NCBI RefSeq assembly: GCF_964019385.1
Contig: NC_088651.1
Coordinates: 3,376,101 to 3,440,100, forward strand
Length of the DNA stretch: 64,000 nt
Direction: 5' to 3'
DNA from: Sycon ciliatum
Taxonomy: Eukaryota; Porifera; Calcarea; Leucosolenida; Sycettidae
The position numbers and the translations under genes are program-made. This document shows, piece after piece, positions 61,423-64,000 of the stretch (positions within the stretch are counted from its first letter, which is position 1; every line of letters begins with the position of its first letter). The notes under the pieces are model-generated. The model saw only the letters and a list, made by a program, of their open reading frames with translations, did not search any database and was not told where the DNA came from.

Positions 61423-62466
61423 CTACCGGAGAGGGTTCCCATTGCCTATCAGTTTGTAGTATAGAGCGTTTCTTGACAGATTTTTCGCAAACGCCGCGCG
61501 ATTCAGAAGCAAGGCGATGACTTTGTGCGCGTAGAGATACTGGACGTCACCCTGTATCATAGAATTTCGCTGTGAGCGCATGTGGCGTATAATCCCATAC
61601 AGATCAATACTGGTGGTCTGTGAGCTTAGGAGTTCCCTCACAACCGTATCGACTGCAATGAAAGTTCCCGTGCGGCCCACTCCGGCACTGCAGTGCACAA
61701 CAACAGGTCTTGAACTGGTTGTGTCGAAACTGCCCTCCTGACTATGGTACCGAACGGCGAGTACAAATCGGAGCAGGAGGTAAGGATCGCTGGGAGCACC
61801 ATAGTCGGCCCACTCAGTTAGTTGGTAGTGGTTTATGTCGCGGTATTTCGTCCCGGCCGACACGCGAATGCTGCGATACATGCCCCATGGGGTTTTCCTT
61901 TCAATAAGCATCCGCACTCGCAGTGGTCCCAGCTTGAGAGTATACTTCTCTTCAGGGAACAGTGGCCAGTAGCGGAACACTTTCGGAATGCCGTGCTCTA
62001 TGTTCTCTCCCAGCATTACCACAACCGTCGTACCTTGTTCATACACCATCTGCCAGAAGTCCCGCACAGTGTTGCACAGCGGTCCCTGCGTGGCTATATA
62101 AGCGTTGTGCTGCTGCGGATGATGGATGTAGTTGGCGTTGATGTAATCACCTCCAGATCCAGCGCCGAGCCTCACGCGGGAATGGTCAAAAGCTAAGACG
62201 TTCTTGTAGCGATTTTTTTCCAGATTTTCAGCGCGAACGGACACCATCGCGGCGGGTGCGGGTGACGTCCTATTCACTTCTGCATGTTCTCTCTTTATCT
62301 TCGCTTCGTTTTGGGAAACAAATTTGGGAAAGTTGCTGATGGGAATACATCTGGGAGAAGGTCCGTATACGGGACCACCTAAATTTTGAATATATCTAAT
62401 AGGCATGATCACAAAGTAGGAAAAGTTCGCAATGATAAAATCAATGATCTCCTTCAGAGATACCAT
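61423..62466 (-). CDS. Protein tyrosine phosphatase domain protein, single exon
   Basis: 347 residues from ATG 62464-62466. Residues 1-30 are hydrophobic with Lys/Arg ends (possible membrane association). The PTP domain follows in order: KNRY (84-87), DYINANYI (107-114), YIATQGPL (123-130), WAD loop (219-221), signature HCSAGVGRTG with Cys259 and Arg265 (258-267), Q-loop Gln305 and Gln309. It should hydrolyse phosphotyrosine: the nucleophile, P-loop Arg and general acid Asp221 are all present. The usual Pro of the WPD loop is Ala, which occurs in some PTPs with altered turnover. AATAAA is at 61269-61274. The lack of introns is unusual for animal PTPs and suggests a retrocopy or an intron-poor lineage. 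Confidence 0.88.
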   Translation of the reverse strand: MVSLKEIIDFIIANFSYFVIMPIRYIQNLGGPVYGPSPRCIPISNFPKFVSQNEAKIKREHAEVNRTSPAPAAMVSVRAENLEKNRYKNVLAFDHSRVRLGAGSGGDYINANYIHHPQQHNAYIATQGPLCNTVRDFWQMVYEQGTTVVVMLGENIEHGIPKVFRYWPLFPEEKYTLKLGPLRVRMLIERKTPWGMYRSIRVSAGTKYRDINHYQLTEWADYGAPSDPYLLLRFVLAVRYHSQEGSFDTTSSRPVVVHCSAGVGRTGTFIAVDTVVRELLSSQTTSIDLYGIIRHMRSQRNSMIQGDVQYLYAHKVIALLLNRAAFAKNLSRNALYYKLIGNGNPLR

Positions 62467-63079
62467 TGTGCGAGTTACGTTACCGAACCTTCTTCTGTTA
62501 TAGGTAGTCCATGCGGTGAAGGGCCTTTGGACATTTTTCTACACACAATAGATTTTATTACATACTGATATACGACAGGATGCATACGCTCAGAACCGCT
62601 TGTCATGTATTTATAATAATCTGTATTTCAGGATTACCAAAAGGCTGACGCCTACCGGGGGGGGGGGAATCTCCTGTTTGTGATGTGATTCAGGATAAAC
62701 TCCTTTTCTGTTGTTTATTGGTTTCTACACGTGTTTGATCGTACAGTGGTCTTTTTCCCACTCTATTGATATAAGTTTGCAAGACGTGTAATCCTCCAAA
62801 GCTCATGGCGGCTCTTGTCCAACGTCTGCGTTAAGCTGCGCTGAATCACACGGACACGGGAGATGTTTTAGAAAGCTGCTTTGGCCCTGTGCAGGCTACC
62901 ACGGTATGACATGTAAGGTGCCTTCTCAGGCATGATGGCAAGCCAGAAGATCCAGTCTACCCAGCAGCGTTTGCATGAGAGAACAGCTATCGCCTAGACA
63001 CAGGTACTATTGCATTGTGACCGTCGCCAAAGGCAGGCTATCCGTTTTCTTGATACGCTCAACTGTCTGGCCATATACT
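62467..63079. other. Upstream flank of the phosphatase gene; no gene recognised
   Basis: Contains a poly-G run at 62659-62667. No convincing TATA box within 100 bases of the phosphatase ATG and no supported frame. Confidence 0.4.
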
Positions 63080-63338
63080 GATTGTCACGGTTTTGTCTTC
63101 CTTTGTGACTATGAGTTTATGACCTCCTCTTCTTTCACGTTCACTCCTTTCGTACTATATTGTAATACACGTTACGATGTGCACTTTATTCAGACTGTTG
63201 TGTGTAGTGTTTGTCGTCGTATTGTCCCTCTCCGTATTGTCTCTCTCTCTCATCCATTACATGCATGCTCGTTGTAAATAACGCAGTCTTTGTCTTATCC
63301 CGCAATGCACTCTTGCACGGCTGCAGGCGAATACAACA
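63080..63338 (+). mobile_element. Putative LTR 3' part
   Basis: Ends TACAACA at 63338, directly followed by a primer-binding-site-like sequence. The beginning is uncertain; TGATTGTCACGG near 63079 is a candidate. Confidence 0.4.
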
Positions 63339-63386
63339 TGGTGGCAGCGGTGGGATTCGAGCACACGCCTCCGGAGAGACTGGAGA
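63339..63386 (+). other. tRNA-Leu-complementary primer binding site, extended
   Basis: TGG TGGCAGCGGTGGGATTCGA and the following 26 bases read as the complement of the 3' half of a eukaryotic tRNA-Leu, including the non-genomic CCA end, T arm and long variable arm (CGCCTCCGGAGAGACTGGAG). A normal PBS is about 18 bases; here the match runs to about 48. Confidence 0.6.
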
Positions 63387-63392
63387 CATATC

Positions 63393-63926
63393 CAGGTGTT
63401 AGATTACCATGGCCGGCTTTGTGCGTACAAGGGATTTGTGCGACCCATCCTCGAGTATGCTCCCCTTGTGTGGATGGGAGCTGCATCCAGCCACCTCGCC
63501 CGACTCGACCGTGTACAGAAACGTGCAATGGCCATTATTGGCCCTGGTGCCCTTCTCCAAAGCCTGTGCCACCGCCGGATTGTATCTGGGCTGGTATACC
63601 TGTACAAGCTCCAGTGCATCCCAGGACCACCCCAGCTCACCGCCATGATCCCCCCTCCAGCCAACCATGTAGAAGCTCGGCGCACCCGGAGTCAACCCCC
63701 TCCTGGCCAGCAGCACCATGTGCAGCTGCAGCAAGTCCTGGACAGGAGAGCACCTGACTATGCTTCTCGCTCCTTCCCGTTTTCTGTAGCCTCAGTATGG
63801 AATAGCTTGCCAAGCGAAATTTTAAGGGCTCCACTCAGCTTGAAGCGGCTCCACACGTTCAAAGTAGATGTCCATAAGTACCTCACGCACCAACACTGGC
63901 TGATGGCTACCGACTTCTACGGATGA
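63393..63926 (+). pseudogene. LINE RT C-terminal fragment
   Basis: 177 codons open to a stop: VLDYHGRLCAYKGFVRPILEY, LVWMGAASSHLARLDRVQKR, then VWNSLPSEILRAP and LKRLHTFKVDVHKYL. Same LINE family as 12070-12790, here from a less decayed copy. Its 5' part is missing and starts immediately after the tRNA-like segment. Confidence 0.8.
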
Positions 63927-64000
63927 ACTCTTGACTGTGGCACGGGCCATGTTCCTTGGTTCGGCTATGCTGATGATATTGGGCTTCATTTACCTTTTAT

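Overview
The window is invertebrate-type metazoan nuclear DNA. It has TATA-box/AATAAA single-exon genes, a receptor-type tyrosine phosphatase domain, and a dense mixture of eukaryotic mobile elements: several LINE groups, Ty3/Gypsy, Penelope-like repeats, hAT, Helitron-like elements, tRNA-derived SINEs and MITEs. There is no prokaryotic operon structure. The species cannot be fixed from the sequence alone. The element mix recalls sponges, cnidarians or lancelets, but that is inference.

Layout. 84-18440 is a two-level tandem array. It carries six intact minus-strand copies of a 48-49 codon gene for a tiny membrane protein (acidic or basic N-terminus, one C-terminal membrane helix), five with a full TATAAATA box and one with TATAAATG. 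The array contains a perfect 2084-bp-period duplication (1353-5645), a Helitron-like insertion (7201-9244) and a 5'-truncated LINE (11748-12797). 18440-34990 holds dispersed small single-pass membrane-protein genes (18831-19112, 26308-26523, 30004-30177). They lie among LINE pieces, a hammerhead-ribozyme element with perfect 13-bp target duplications (21824-22499), SINEs, and a segment of about 3.4 kb that appears inverted through a hAT element (28168-31843). 34990-38325 is a LINE fragment split by a 2.75-kb TTAA-flanked long-inverted-repeat transposon. 38330-42600 holds two Helitron-like copies and another small membrane-protein gene (39984-40265). 42629-52331 is an end-to-end pile of eleven or so elements, at least nine of them pieces of restriction-like-endonuclease LINEs, each bounded by (TCA)n microsatellite. 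One piece (44313-48640) is nearly full length. 53930-57850 is a decayed Ty3/Gypsy pol interrupted by a LINE, which is itself interrupted by a hammerhead-bearing element. 58334-61043 contains a third Helitron-like copy, a LINE remnant and a clean non-autonomous hAT. 61423-62466 is an intact single-exon protein tyrosine phosphatase. The window ends with an LTR/primer-binding-site remnant and a LINE remnant.

Two themes stand out. First, at least five different intronless genes encode proteins under 100 residues with a charged N-terminal segment and a single C-terminal membrane helix (tail-anchored architecture). One is tandemly amplified and one has several broken copies. Their function is unknown to me. 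Second, several mobile-element mechanisms can be read directly from junctions: hammerhead ribozymes in Penelope-like repeats, microsatellite-bounded RLE LINEs, a TT-targeted rolling-circle family with 69-bp minisatellites, and an inversion marked by a split hAT.
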